The notes: generated by a model from the sequence alone, not told the origin. Shown: positions 36,110-48,632, counted from the first letter of the stretch. The stretch is DNA of 64,000 nucleotides from Manihot esculenta (GCF_001659605.2 NC_035177.2:930611-994610); one strand, 5' to 3'. Made by a program: numbers and translations.

Positions 36110-37455
36110 AATATGAATATTGAGATATTTTAGTCGTATTGATGGTCCTCAAATGTTGAATTACGTATAGAGCAGATAAAATCATATCCCTGAGAAATTT
36201 ATACTAAAAATCTCCGATTAATGATGAGGAAAATAATTCAGAAAGTCAAAAAACAATTGATTAAAATTGAAAGTAAAAATCAAAGAAAAATTAAAGAAAA
36301 TAATAATTAAAAGAAAATCAAATATTAACTTAGAGAAAATCAATGCAAATAAATTTCAATTAAAGAATAGGATTCATTTCAATTAAAAGAATTTATCGTT
36401 GATGTAAAAATATTTTTATTTATTTCAATAAATTGGTTTTAATTATAAAAGACACTCCTTACAACCAATCTCTTATTAGATATAAATTAATTAGGAAATA
36501 TTCACTAATTAACCCTAATAAAAAATAACCCAAAAAATATCTATTATTTTTAATTTATCAACCGTTTTAAGAATTAGAAAGATTTAATTCTAATCAACAA
36601 ACCAAACTGCATTGTGAGTTTAAGCTAGATCATGCAATTCCTTAGTAGGTTATACTAATTGTTGAATAAGCTAGATCATGCAATTCCTTAGTAGGTTATA
36701 CTAATTGTTGAATAGCTCAAACAATTACGGACTAAAACATTCAAACTAACAATATATTATTTTGAAAATATGAATAACGAGCGCTATTGATTAATTAACA
36801 AAGTAATAATAAAAATAATAATAACTGAATTGTATAAATATTGGAAGAATAAAGATGAACAATAAAGTTTAGATATCATAATCTATAAGGAAATTGAAAC
36901 TTCAACTTCGACTTCAACTTATCTTCAACTAAAACTAGAGAAATTAGCTACACATAGCTACAAGAAAACACAAAAAGAAGAAAGAAATTTGACCAAGAAG
37001 AGAAGATGGTGGATGTTATAAAAAAGAATGCTTAAATAGCAAAACCCTAGAGAAAACCTTTTGAAATTTCTTCCTAAAGAGTTTGATTTGAGTATTTTAG
37101 TGAAATAACTCTTTTGATTTGTTTCCTAGAGCGGGCAGAGGTTTTTTAATCTTTTACAGAGGAATTCCGCAAGATCTGGACTGATTTGCATATTTTAAAT
37201 AGAAGAATCCCGACTTTTCCATGTCAGACATACTTTTGCTGCTGTTCGAAGGCTTGCCTAGAGACTGGGGCAAGTTTTTGATCAAGTCTATTCAACCACC
37301 GTGCATAATCAACTTTTTTTCTCTTTAATTTTGACTATTTTTGCTATTATTTGCACCACTGGATAAAACTCATAAAAATTATCAAAATGAATATCATTCA
37401 TATCTTATTTGACCAAATATCCAATTAAAATATATGTTGAATTTATTCATCATCA
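36110..37455 (-). repeat. Old Athila-like LTR, minus strand
   Basis: Diverged relative of LTRs A and B. Conserved landmarks in the same order: aatcatatccctgagaaattta (near 36180), attaattaggaaatattcac (near 36487), agctagatcatgcaattcctta, acaattacggactaaaacattcaaactaacaa split over 36720-36750, and an end TGATGATGAATAAA preceded by the polypurine tract AAGTGTGGGGGAATT (37456-37470, minus strand). Contains a 46-bp exact tandem duplication. The left end is approximate. Confidence 0.75.
36621..36712. repeat. 46-bp exact tandem duplication in the old LTR
   Basis: Copies at 36621-36666 and 36667-36712, each starting taagctagatcatgcaattc. The duplicated block covers the best-conserved part of all Athila LTRs in the window. 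Confidence 0.95.
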
Positions 37456-37549
37456 AATTCCCCCACACTTGAATCATGCTTTCCCTAAAGCATTCAAACA
37501 CTCACAACGTCAAGTTCATCAATTCCTTAATTAAAAATCTAGCCGCGAT

Positions 37550-38080
37550 GTACTAACAGTTGATTGACAAGGCCTAGAAGAATATCAAGTTGAATGATGA
37601 GATTTAGGCACTAAAAGAAGACAAGAGGGTAAATCAAAAGCAAAGTCAAAAGTTCGAGAGACGTGCCCATGAAAGAGATCACAAGAGTTACCCCATCTCG
37701 CGAAAGAAGGACGAACAGAGTAAGTATAAGAAGTACACTCTACTAAGTGACTCACAAACTCATATCTTGATATGGATCAGGAAAAATGATAAAGAAACCA
37801 GATGTTTGCCCAAGCTCAATCCCGAGGAGGTGAAAAAATAAGACAAGACCAAGTATTGTCACTTCCACGAAAATTATAGCCACACAATGGAAGAATATCG
37901 ATAATTAAAGGACAAGGTCAAAAGGCTTATAAGGGATGACACCCTCTGAAAATTCACGAGAAAAGGAAAAGAAGGGCAAAGGTCTAAGCATCAGGAAATA
38001 ACCCCTGAGACAACTCCTAATAGAGAACCCGTAGAAATCATACATATGATAACAAAAGGACCTAGAGAGGCATAGGCATA
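37550..38080 (+). pseudogene. Gag relic of a Tat/Retand-like Ty3/gypsy element
   Basis: Plus-strand reading with several stops. Recognisable is TKYCHFHENYSHTMEEYR followed by LKDKVKRLIRDDTL, then a basic linker and EIIHMITKGPREA. The C-x-FH-x5-H-x4-(C) zinc-knuckle pattern with the final Cys changed to Tyr, followed by L-x-x-x-I/V-x-x-LI, is typical of Tat/Ogre/Retand gag. It is opposite in strand to the old LTR on its left, so it belongs to a different element. Confidence 0.65.
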
Positions 38081-38300
38081 TTATAAACATAACTACTGTA
38101 AAGGTAGGGAACTTTTGAAAATCTTAGGGAACATTCACCCATGAAAGTTGTTCGCCCGAAATCTCATGAGAGTTCTGATATCATTCACATTTTGACAGCA
38201 AGTTAGTTCTACCCTCATATGTAAATGGAGGATATTCTTTTAATAATAAAGCTAACAAAATATTTTCATATGGTATGTTCTTCGGTGAAAAGGAACAACA
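38081..38300. other. Untypable spacer between gag relic and tandem repeat
   Basis: No gene seen. Probably interior DNA of the same Tat-like element. Confidence 0.4.
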
Positions 38301-38674
38301 GATCACTCAGGGGTTGGTCCCACAAATCAAGGCCACAAGGCAATTTTCACCAGGCTAGGTCACAAGATGGCTTTCACTAGACCACTCGGGCGTTGGTCTC
38401 ACGAATCAAGGCCACAATGCAGTTTTCACCAGGTCAGGTCACAAGATGGCTTTCGTTAGACCACTCGAGCATTAGTCCCACAAATCAAGGCCACAAGGCA
38501 GTTTTCAACAGGCCAGGTCATAAAGCGGCTTTCATTAGACCACTTGGGCGTTGGTCTCACGAATCAAAACCACAAGGCAGTTTTTGCTAGGACAGTTCAC
38601 AAGGCAGTTTCCACCAGACTATTCGGCGTTGGTCCCATAAATAAAGGCCATAAGACAGTTTTCACCAGGCCAGG
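38301..38674. repeat. 79-bp tandem repeat, nearly five copies
   Basis: Units start at 38301, 38380, 38459, 38538 and 38618, each beginning ga(c/t)cactc-g or a variant and containing ggccacaaggcagttttcac. Spacing is 79, 79, 79 and 80 bp. The last unit is cut at 38674 by LTR H. Tandem repeats of this kind are known in Tat/Ogre elements. Confidence 0.93.
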
Positions 38675-40315
38675 TGTAATACCCGGCTAGACTCCGGCAT
38701 CGGAATTCCTACCGTCCGGCGAAATCTCGGATGTCGAAACTCTCTAGAAGGGTAAAATATATTTTTCAAAAAATTTTTCATGTGTTTTAAGGTTTTAAGT
38801 AAGAAAGAAATTGAGTTTTTGAAAGAAAAACACCAAGGAAGGAAATCCAAGTTCGGCCGCCGAACATTGTGCAGTTTAAGGAGCACCTTTGGCCCTCGAA
38901 GGTGGTCTGGCCAGCCACTTATAAAAGGCCCCATGTCCGAAAATGGACGAGTTTTCTTCTCCATTTTCGGGCAAAGGTGAGTCCATGCCCTTCCATGGTT
39001 AGTTTTGATATTTCCCTTCAAATCTTTTAAGCTTTTGACAAGCTTTCATCATGGTTTTCAAGATTTTTGAGCTAAGAACAAGTTTTGGAGCTTGGAGACC
39101 CCAGAGTCCATTTCCTCTACATCTCCAAGTTCGGATCATCTCTCCTCTCGATCTTCAAGAGGTAAGAGTAGATCCTCATCTCCTTTGATGTTTTAAGTAA
39201 GTTTTAAGAGGTTTTATAGGTAGTAGATGCATGATTAAGCTAGTTGTAAAAAATATAGGGTTAGGTTAGTTTAATTATGAATGTATGTAAAATGTGTATA
39301 TGCCATGTGATGTTTGTTGGGGTTTAGGATAGTTTGAGACCCCTATATGCTCGTTTGCATGTTTATGCATGTTTGGCAGTGTTGTGTATGAGTTTGGAAG
39401 GTTTGGGAGGCATAAATGTGCATGAGAGGCTGAGTTCTGCCATTCTGGAAGAACTCAGGTTCGGCAGCCGAAGGCATGTTCGGCCATCGAACCTGCCTGT
39501 GGGGGCATGTTTGGCCGCCTAAGCTCGCCCCTGAAAGTTTGGACTTTCGGCTCTGGAGGGGAGTTTCGGCCGCCGAACCTGCCCCCAAAAATGCATGAGT
39601 TTTTTATCTGAAAGGCACTTTCGGCTGCCGAAGGTGCCGCCGAAGGTGCATGACTTTCGGCTCTGGAGGGACTTTCGGCCGCCAAACCTGCCGCCGAAAG
39701 TGCCCTGTCTAGCCTTCCTTTGCATGATTTTCTATGAATGTTTTGTGATGTTTTAGGGGGTTTTTGGGGAGATATTTAGAGTTATATTAGTGTATGTTTG
39801 GCACCTCATTCGAGTCCACCTTTGTAGGATTGGACCCGAGGAACCGAGAAGGCCCACAGTGTTAGCTGTTCAGAGTCAGCCTGAGGTGAGTAGAACTGAA
39901 CTATGTTTTTAAATTAATGAAATCTTTCGAGCATGTTCATGCATCACGAATGCCATGTTATGTACTAGGGTGTTTGCATTAGAATTCACGAATATGATGC
40001 ATTGCATAATATGATGTTGATGTGGATGGTTATTGAATGATCCATTAGTCCTCAAGATGATATGATATGAGATGTTATGGAAGTCCAGTTCGAGGCCCAT
40101 TCTACGCCCCTAGCACAAAGTAAGAGAAAGTCCAGGTCGAGGCCCATTCTACGCCCCTGGCATATAGGATATGTTATGTTATGTTTTAAGAGGAAGTCCT
40201 GAGGAGCTCCGTCGAGGGCCAGGCATCTATTGGATATGTAGAGGACTTTTGGTGACAATACCATCTTGAGGTGATTACTTGTAATGTGATGCATTTCATG
40301 AAAGCATATGACTAT
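38675..40315 (+). repeat. Tekay-type LTR H, left part, split by element E
   Basis: Begins TGTAATACCCGGCTAGACTC after ccagg (38670-38674, candidate target site). TATA box tataaaagg at 38920-38928. Palindrome clusters near 38852-38866 and 39460-39700. Element E inserted at actat (40311-40315), and H resumes at 58931 until about 59362. Whether H is a solo LTR or the 5' LTR of a longer element cannot be told, since its right end is lost to K and J. Confidence 0.88.
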
Positions 40316-42533
40316 TGTAATACCCGGCTAGACCCCGACATCAGAATTTCTATTTTCTGGTGGAATCTCGGATGCCGGAAACCTCTAGAAGGGTAAAATA
40401 TGTTTTATAAAATATTTTTACATGTTTTTATGGTTTATCAAAGAAAGAAATTGGGTTTTTGAAAGAAAACGTTTTGGAGGAGAAACCCAGGTTTAGTCAC
40501 CGAACCTCATGTTCGGCCGCCGAACATGGTGGAGTTGCGGAGGCACTTTTGGCTTCCGAAGGTGGTCTGGCGAGCCACCTATAAAAGGCCCTTTGTCCGA
40601 AAATGGGCGAATTTTTTGTCTCTATTTTCGGGCAAGGTGAGTCTCTGCCACCCCTTTTATCAATCTTGTGTTTCCTCCTCAAATCTTTCAAGTTTTAATA
40701 AGTTTTAACTTGGTTTTGAAGATTTTAGAGTAAAGAATGAAGTTTTGGAGCTTGGAGACCCCGGAGCTCTATCCCTCCCATCTCCGAGTTTGGATCGTCT
40801 CTCCTCTCGGTTTTTAAGAGATAAGCGTCGATCCTCACCTCCTTTGATGTTTTAAATAAATTTTAAGAGGTTTTATGGTAGTAAATGCATGATTAGGTTA
40901 GTTGAGAAATGTTAGGGTTTAGGTGAGTTTAATGATGAATGTATGCAAAATGTATATGCCATGTGATGTTTGTTGGGGTTTAGGATAGTTTGAGACCCCT
41001 ATATGCTTGTGTATGTGTTTATGCATGTTGTAGAATAGCTAAATGCATATTTGGAAGGTTTTGGGAGGCATAAATGTGCATGAGGGCCGAGTTCTGCCAT
41101 TCTGGAAGAACTCAGTTCGGCAGCCGAAGGCACTTTCGGCCGCCTAACTTGCCTGTGGTGGCATGTTTGGCCGCCTAAGCTTGCCCCCGAAAGTTTAGAC
41201 TTTCGACTCTGGAGGGGAGTTTTGGCCGCCGAAAGTGTTGCCGAAGATGCATGAGTTTCCATTCTGGAACCACTTTCGGCCGTCGAACCTACAGCCGAAA
41301 GTGGCTGAGTTTCGGCTCTTGAGAGACTTTCAGCCGCCGAACCTACCGCTGGAAGTGCCCTATTCAGCCTTCCTTTGCATGATTTCTATGTATGTTTTAT
41401 GATGTTTTGGGGGGGGGGGTTATTAGGGAGTTGTTTAGAGTTATGTTAGTATATGTTTGGTCCATCATTTGAGTCTACCTGTGTAGGTTCGGACTCGAGG
41501 AACCGAGGACCCCAGCAGTGAGATAGCTGCATCAGAGTCAGCCTGAGGTGAGTAGAATGGATCCTTATGTTTTAAAGTAAATATATTTTGAGCATGTTCA
41601 TGCATCATGAATGCCATGATATATACTAGGTTGTTTGCATTAGAATTCACGAATATATTGCATTGCATACTATGATGTTGATGTGGATGGATGTTGGATG
41701 ACCCATTAGCCCTTGATATGATATGATGACGATGATACGATATGGAAGTCCAGTGAGGCCCATTCTATGCCCCTGGCACGATATTAAGAGAAAGACCAGT
41801 AAGGCCCATTCTATGCCCCTGGCATATTGGAATGTTATGTTACGTTATGATAAGAGAAAGATTAGTGAGGCCCATTCTATGCCCCTGGCACCTTGGAATG
41901 TTATGTAGAGAGCTATTGGTGACAAGTCCATCCTTGATGTGATTTGTTTGTGATGTGATGCATTTCATGAAAGCATGAATTTTAATATAATGTTTTCTCT
42001 ATTCTGCTCACTGGGCTCTAGTAGCTCACCCCTTTCCCTTAACTCCCAGGTTTGCAGGTTTGGGATAGACCAAGAAGTCAGTAAGAGTAAAGGTGTTATG
42101 TCTATGTAATAGTTAGTAGTGGACATGAGATGTAAAATGGTATGATGTAATGTAATGTAAGATATGGTACAGTATTGTATTGAGGAGAGAATTGTGCTTG
42201 ACCCTAGTGTTTATGGTTAATCCCCTTTTTGTACATGATCTTAAATGTTGTAATAATGTTTTTATGAGTTATGAAACCAACTTGACATATGTTATGTTGA
42301 CCCACTAGAGCATTTGATGAGGGCTCTAGTAGGGGGGTTTTATGTTTATGTTTATGGTGCATGCACAGGTCAAGCTTGGTAAATGTAAAGTTTAAAGTTT
42401 TTATGAAAATGTTGATCATGTATGGGATTGTAACAGGTTTACAGGATGTATGTTAGGCTTGCTACGGGTCCCGGCGACCTTAAGTCGATCTGGATCCTAG
42501 TGCCGATAGCGGTCTGGTTTTTGGGTCGTTAAA
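40316..42533 (+). repeat. 5' LTR of element E (2,218 bp)
   Basis: TGTAATACCCGGCTAG to GGGTCGTTAAA; the last bases should be TTACA, so the terminal CA is mutated to AA. TATA box tataaaagg at 40580-40588. Palindrome clusters at about 40495-40530 and 41115-41350. A three-copy array of (a/g)aggcccattctatgcccctgg at about 41755-41890. Confidence 0.94.
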
Positions 42534-42536
42534 GAT

Positions 42537-42548
42537 TGGTATCAGAGC
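42537..42548 (+). promoter_or_regulatory. Primer-binding site of E, tRNA-iMet type
   Basis: TGGTATCAGAGC three bases after the 5' LTR, complementary to the 3' end of initiator tRNA-Met. The 245 bp between here and gag are untranslated leader with no other feature. Confidence 0.93.
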
Positions 42549-42793
42549 CTTAGGTTCATATGATCGGACCTAGATAGTGTCGAGCTCATAGAGGTTATAG
42601 AAAGGGCAAGCACAATAGGAAAAATCATGTCCACTAGGATAGAATGTAGAGTCATGTCTTGTATGATGATGTGAATTGCCATGATTTTATGCATGCGCAT
42701 TAATGATATGTTATGTATGTGTGGGTTCATGTGTTTGCACATGAACCATATGATGCTAATATTTGTATGTTGTATGTTGTGTTTCAAAAAACA

Positions 42794-43975
42794 GAATGAG
42801 AGGCACTCGTCGATCTGCACGATTGACTGGAGTACCACCTGAGAATGAGGGCATGGATGCCCGTCCCGCAGCATTGTTAAGGGCAATGTCCTGTAGATCT
42901 AGCAGGGAAAGAGTGTCAAGGGACCCTAGAAGGTCTTTTGGTGCAAGCAGGAGGGGAGCAGTTCAGGGAGGAGTGTAAGCTGAGGGGGATGAGATGGATG
43001 TTGATTAGAGAAGGGATGGAATCTTAGGTGTAAGCATGTCTGAAGAGGGCATGGGAGAATCTCAAGGCGGCACTCAAGCCTCGGGGTTTGCTCAACCACC
43101 CCAATATCAACCCTTTCCACAGGGCCCCAGGTATTCGATGGGATGTACATCGGATTACCCCAGCTTTAACCCTTACCCCTCTTTCATGCCTTACCCACCT
43201 TTCTATCCACCATACCCCCAATACCCAATGTATCCCCCCTCACCTTTCTACCCAAATATAATAAACCCTAATCAAGGGAATGTTGCACCTCCTCCATCAC
43301 CCCCTGAACCTGTAGCTCCTGAAGTCCAAATACCTAAGCCTAGCTCGTCTAGAGGAAGCAGAGTTAAGATGACATATTACTTGAAGTTGGATGCTCCCAA
43401 ATTCAAGACGGGAGATGATCCCTTTGAGTACTTGAAGACAGTAAAGATGATTATAGATGAGCTAGGGGCAGATGATTGTAGAGCCATTCAGATGGCAGGG
43501 TACACACTTAAATGCAAAAAGGCCCGTGAATGGTTCAAAAATTATGTGGACCCCAAGTTGGACAACATGTCTTGGGAAGAATTTGCTAATGAATTTGCAG
43601 GATGGGCTTTCCCTGAAATCTCAAGGGAATTGAAGATAATTGAGTTTGAGCAGTCGAGGCAAATTGAAGAGATGAGTGTGGATGAGTTTACAGACAAGTT
43701 TATGGAGCTGTTGCCGTTAGTGGAGCAAACGTATAATACGGATCAGAAGAAGGCTAAGAGGTATACCATGAGACTCCACTCTAGGTATTCCTCCTTAATT
43801 CTTGCAGTAGAGAGGGAGAGCTTTCACGCTAAAGTGGATGCAGCAAGAAAGATGGAGGCTAGTGCCATCATAGAGGGGAAGATTAAGTAGCCAGTGGGAC
43901 AGTCTTCAGGTTCTAAGACTCCAGGCAATAAGAGGTGGAGTAGCACCACCAAAAAGCCAAAGAAGAACAAGTTCT
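42794..43975 (+). pseudogene. Gag of element E, with stops
   Basis: Starts RMRGTRRSARLTGVP near 42794. Stops near 42976 and 43005 separate it from the main open stretch 43036-43890 (284 codons). That contains a Pro/Tyr-rich segment and then the gag core: LDAPKFKTGDDPFEYLKTVK and WFKNYVDPKLDNMSWEEFAN, then EMSVDEFTDKFMELLPLV. A TAG at 43888 and another near 43975 lie before the zinc knuckle. All segments are in one frame, so only nonsense changes broke this part. Confidence 0.9.
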
Positions 43976-43983
43976 AGAATCAG

Positions 43984-45093
43984 TTGAAGTCCGGCTTGGG
44001 ATTAGGTGTTGGCTCGAGCTCGGGTTCAGATGGTGCAGAATGTTTGAGGTGTGGTAAGCTACACAAGGGAGTATGTCGGTATGGGACAACAGCCTGCTTC
44101 AGATGCGGGCAGGAGGGACACATGGCACGGGAGTGTCCTAGGGCACCTTTTATAGCACAGTCCCAGCAGACGGCTTCTGGTAGTGTGGCTCAGCCAGTAG
44201 CTCCAGCCATGACTCAGGGTAATGGCAGAGGCAGAGGGAGAGGGGCAGCCTCTTCTTCAGCAGGTTCCCAAGGTGAAGGTCTATCAACTCCAGCTCGGAT
44301 CTTTACGATGACACAGCAGAAGGCGAACACATCCAACACTATGGTGTCAGGTAATCTCATCATTGGTTGTTCAGATGTGTATGCTTTAATGGACCCTGGT
44401 GCATCTCATTCTTTTGTTGCTCCGAGAGCCGTTGAGAGGTTGGGTCTGATAGTCTCTGGGTTAGAGTGTCCCCTCTGGTTCAATGGACCCAAGTGTGATC
44501 CATCAGTGGCAAAGTCAGTCTGCCGGTATAGTCCAGTCTTTGTGGAGAGTAGATGCCTTCCAGCTGACCTGGTGGTTCTAGATTTGACGGATTTTGATGT
44601 CATTCTAGGGATGGATTGGCTATCTGCTCATGGTGCTACCTTGGACTGCAGAGACAAGGTAGTCAAGTACAGAGATCAGGATGGGTCAGAGGTTGTCTTC
44701 AGGGGAGACAGGAGGGGTACACCTAGAGGTCTGATATCAGCCCTACAGGCTCGTAGGTTGCTCAGGAGGGGTTGTCAGGGTTTTCTAGCTCATGAGAGAG
44801 AGCTTGATAGTCAGGTTAGGGAGCCCACCTCAGAGCCCGTTGTCAGAGAGTTTCAGGATGTCTTCCCAGATGAGCTTCTAGGACTACCACCTGCTAGGGA
44901 GATAGAGTTTAAAATAGAGTTGATGCCTGGAACCAGACCGATCTCTATCCCTCCCTACAGGATGGCACTAGTAGAGTTAAAAGAGTTAAAGGAACAGTTG
45001 CAAGAGCTGGTAGATAAAGGTTTCATCCGACCGAGTGCCTCACCTTGGGGTGCTTCAGTGCTATTTGTAAAAAAGAAGGATGGATCCCTCTGA
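43984..45093 (+). pseudogene. Zinc knuckle, protease and RT start of element E
   Basis: CCHC motifs CLRCGKLHKGVC and CFRCGQEGHMARECP, then a Gly/Arg/Ser-rich linker. Protease with active-site ALMDPGASHSFVA (DPG for DTG) and the family motif DVILGMDWLSAHGATLDC. The linker to RT runs through FQDVFPDELLGLPPAREIEF and PPYRMALVELKELKEQL to the first RT motif [19 protein letters not shown] at 45091 breaks the frame after KKKDGSL, inside RT. Confidence 0.92.
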
Positions 45094-46637
45094 CTTTGCA
45101 TCGACTACAGGCAGTTGAACAAAGTCACTACCAAGAACAAGTACCCGCTACCTAGGATCGACAATCTATTCGACCAGCTAGCAGGAGCAGGTTGTTTCTC
45201 CAAAATAGATCTGAGATCTGGGTACCACCAATTGAGAATAAGAGAAGAAGATGTGCCGAAGACAGCGTTCAGGACCAGATATGGGCATTATGAGTTCCTA
45301 GTAATGCCGTTCGGGCTAACAATGCCCCTACAGCATTCATGGATCTCATGAATACGGTTTTCAGTCAGTACCTGGATCACTTTGTTATTGTCTTCATTGA
45401 TGATATCTTAGTGTATTCCAGAAATGCAGAGGAGCATGCCCATCATCTAAGGACAGTTTTGCAGACCCTGAGAGAACATGGCTTGTATGCCAAGTTCTCC
45501 AAGTGTGAATTCTGGTTGACGAGCATCTCATTCTTGGGGCATGTTGTGTCAGAACAGGGAATAAAAGTGGACCCCAAGAAGGTGGATGCTGTAGTGAACT
45601 GGCCTAGACCCACTACAGTGACAGATATTAAAAGCTTTTTAGGTTTGGCAGGTTACTACAGGAGGTTCGTCCAGGACTTCTCCAAAATTGCCGCTCCTAT
45701 GACCAGATTGACCAAGAAGAACCAGAGGTTTGTGTGGTCTGATCAGTGTGAAAAGAGTTTTGAGGAGTTGAAGAAAAGGTTGACGTCAGCACCGGTGTTA
45801 GCTCTGCCTACCAGTAATGAAGACTTCACAGTGTTCTGTGATGCGTCCCATGTGGGACTAGGTTGTGTGTTGATGCAAAATGAGAGGGTAATTGCTTATG
45901 CTTCTAGGCAGCTAAAGAAGCATGAGTTGAATTATCCTACACATGACCTAGAGATGGCAGCAGTGATCTTTGCACTCAAGATGTGGAGGCACTACCTGTA
46001 CGGGGTTAAATGTGAGATCTTTACAGATCATAAGAGTTTGCAGTACATCTTGAGTCAGAGAGAGTTGAATCTGAGGCAGAGAAGATGGGTAGAACTGCTT
46101 AGTGATTATGATTGCAAAATTCAGTACCATCCGGGTAAGGCAAATGTTGTAGCAGATGCCCTAAGCCAGAAATCACTTGGCAGTCTATCCCATATAACAG
46201 CAGAGAGAAGACCAGTCGTGAGAGAGTTATACAAGCTTATGGAGGAAGGGCTGCAGCTGGAGTTGTCTGGTACAGGTGCTTTGATAGCTCAGATGAGAGT
46301 GACACCCGTGTTTCTGGAGCAGGTGGCCCAGAAACAGCATGAGAACCCAGAGTTAGTGAAAATTGCCAGGACTGTTCAGTCAGACAAGAATGAAGAATTC
46401 AGATTTGACAGCAAAGGGATCCTTCGCTATGGGAACAGGTTATGTGTACCAGATGACGTGGGTTTGAAGGGAGACATTATGAGAGAAGCTCATAATGCCA
46501 GATACAGCGTTCACCCTGGAGCCACCAAAATGTACCCGGATCTGAAAAGAGTTTATTGGTGGCCATCTATGAAAAGAGAAGTGGCACAGTTCGTGTCTGC
46601 CTGTGAGGTATGTCAGAGGCTGAAGCTAGAACATTAG
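45094..46637 (+). pseudogene. RT, RNase H and integrase start of element E
   Basis: RT continues with [16 protein letters not shown] and [13 protein letters not shown]; one base is lost near 45330, shifting the frame, and it goes on with the catalytic box [12 protein letters not shown]. RNase [57 protein letters not shown]. The integrase zinc-binding domain follows ([15 protein letters not shown], then CEVCQ). TAG at 46635 ends the stretch, where J keeps a Gln codon. Confidence 0.93.
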
Positions 46638-47737
46638 AAGTCGGCCGGAATGCTTAACCCACTGCCAATTCCAGAGTGGAAATGGGATAATATAGCTATG
46701 GATTTTGTGGTGGGGTTACCAGCAACGTCCAACAGACTAGACTCCATATGGGTGGTTGTGGACAGACTGACAGACAAAATCTGCTCACTTCATCCTTGTT
46801 ATGAGTAACTACTCTGTGGATAAATTGGTGCAGGTGTTTGTGGATGAAGTAGTCAGGCTGCATGGGGCTCCTGTTTCAATAGTGTCTGATAGGGGACCCC
46901 AATTCACCTTCAGGTTTTGGTGGAGTCTGCAAAGTGCTATGGGTACCAGGCTAGACTTTAGCACTACCTTCCACCCACAGACGGACGGACAGTCAGAGAG
47001 GACCATCCAGACAATAGAAGATATGGTCAGAATGTGTGTGCTAAATTTTAGCGATTCTTAGAGGCAGTATCTACCCTTGGTGGAGTTTGCCTACAATAAC
47101 AGCTATCATGCTAGCATAAGGATGGCTCCATATGAAGCTTTTTACGAGAGGAAGTGCAGGTTGCTTGTTTGCCGGGAAGAAGTAGGAGAACGGGCCTTAG
47201 CAGGCCCAGAGCTAGTAGAGATCACCAGCAGGGTGGTGCCCATAATCAGAGAGAGGATCAGAACTGCTGTGAGTTGGCAGAAAAGTTATGCAGATATCCG
47301 CAGGAGACAGTTAGAGTTTCAGGAGGGAGATTTGGTGTTGCTCAAGGTGTCTCCTATGAAATGGGTGGTTCGTTTTGGGAAGAAACGTAAGCTAGCTCCA
47401 CGGTACATCGGACCCTTTGAGATCTCGCAAAAGATCGGGAATGTATTGTATAAGTTAGACTTACCTGCTTCTATGGATAGAATCCATCCGGTTTTCCATG
47501 TTTCTATGTTACGGATGTTCGTGTCAAATCCGGACAAGGTTCTTAGTGAGCCAGATGTAGAGATCCTGGGAGATCTCACCTATGTTGAGTAGCCAGTATG
47601 AATCCTAGACACGCAGATCAGAAGGTTGAGGAACAAGGAAATTCCAATGGTGAAAGTCCTTTAGAACCACCACAACATAGAGGAATGTACCTGGGAGACA
47701 CGGGAGTCCATGCTCCAGCAATACCCTCATCTCTTTT
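46638..47737 (+). pseudogene. Integrase core and chromodomain-like tail of element E
   Basis: First catalytic Asp near 46700 (IAMDFVVGLP). A frameshift near 46775 follows VDRLTD. Second Asp in IVSDRGPQFT, Glu in QSERTIQTIEDM. Stop at 47059 (in place of a Trp kept by J), stop at 47590 after LTYVE, and a further TAG near 47661. The end encodes RRLRNKEIPMVKVL and HHNIEECTWETRESM, the tail typical of Tekay/Del integrases. No intact protein possible. Confidence 0.9.
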
Positions 47738-47781
47738 AAGGTTAGTGTTTATGTGTTTATGTCTTTGCCTTGCATGTTCTT

Positions 47782-47793
47782 AAGGGGGGAGAA
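47782..47793 (+). promoter_or_regulatory. Polypurine tract of element E
   Basis: aaggggggagaa immediately before the 3' LTR, the plus-strand primer site. Confidence 0.88.
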
Positions 47794-48632
47794 TGTAATA
47801 CCCAGCTAGACCCCGGCATCGAAATTTCTATTTTTCGGTGGAATCTCGGATGCTGGAAACCTCTAGAAGGGTAAAATATATTTTATGAAATGTTTTTACA
47901 TGTTTTTATGGCTTATCAAAGAAAGAAATTGGGTTTTTGAAAGAAAACATTTTGGAGGAGAAACCCAGGTTCGGCCGCCGAACCTCATGTTCGGCCATCG
48001 AACATGGTGGAGTTGCGGAGGCACTTTTGGCTTCCGAAGGTGGTCTGGCCAGCCACCTATAAAAGGCCCCCTGTCCGAAAATGGGCGAGTTTTCTCTCTC
48101 TATTTTCGGGCAAGGTGAGTCTCCGCCACCCCTTTTATCAATCTTGTGTTTCCTCCTCAAATCTTTCAAGTTTTAACAAGTTTTAACTTGGTTTTGAAGA
48201 TTTTTGAGCAAAGAACGAAGTTTTGGAGCTTGGAGACCCCAAAGCTCTATCCCTTCCATCTCCGAGTTTGGATCGTCTTTCCTCTCGATTTTCAAGAGGT
48301 AAGCGTCGATCCTCACCTCCTTTCATGTTTTAAATAAGTTTTAAGAGGTTTTATGGGTAGTAAATGCATGATTAGGTTAGTTGAGAAATGTTAGGGTTTA
48401 TGTGAGTTTAATGATGAATGTATGCAAAATGTATATGCCATGTGATGTTTGTTGGGGTTTAGGATAGTTTGAGACCCCTATATGCTTGTGTATGTGTTTA
48501 TGCATGTTGTAGAATAGCTAAATGTATGTTTGGAAGGTTTTAGGAGGCATAAATGTGCATGAGGGCCGAGTTCTGCCATTCTGGAAGAACTCAGGTTCGG
48601 CAGTCGAAGGCACTTTCAGCCGCCAAACCTGC
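47794..48632 (+). repeat. 3' LTR of element E, left part
   Basis: TGTAATACCCAGCTAGACCC..., with TATA box tataaaagg at 48058-48066 and palindromes near 47970-48003 and 48597-48632. Cut by element C after cctgc (48628-48632). Confidence 0.95.

Noticed and set aside
38301..38674. Regularly spaced repeats as a CRISPR array
   Set aside because: Units are contiguous with no unique spacers, and the setting is plant retrotransposon DNA.
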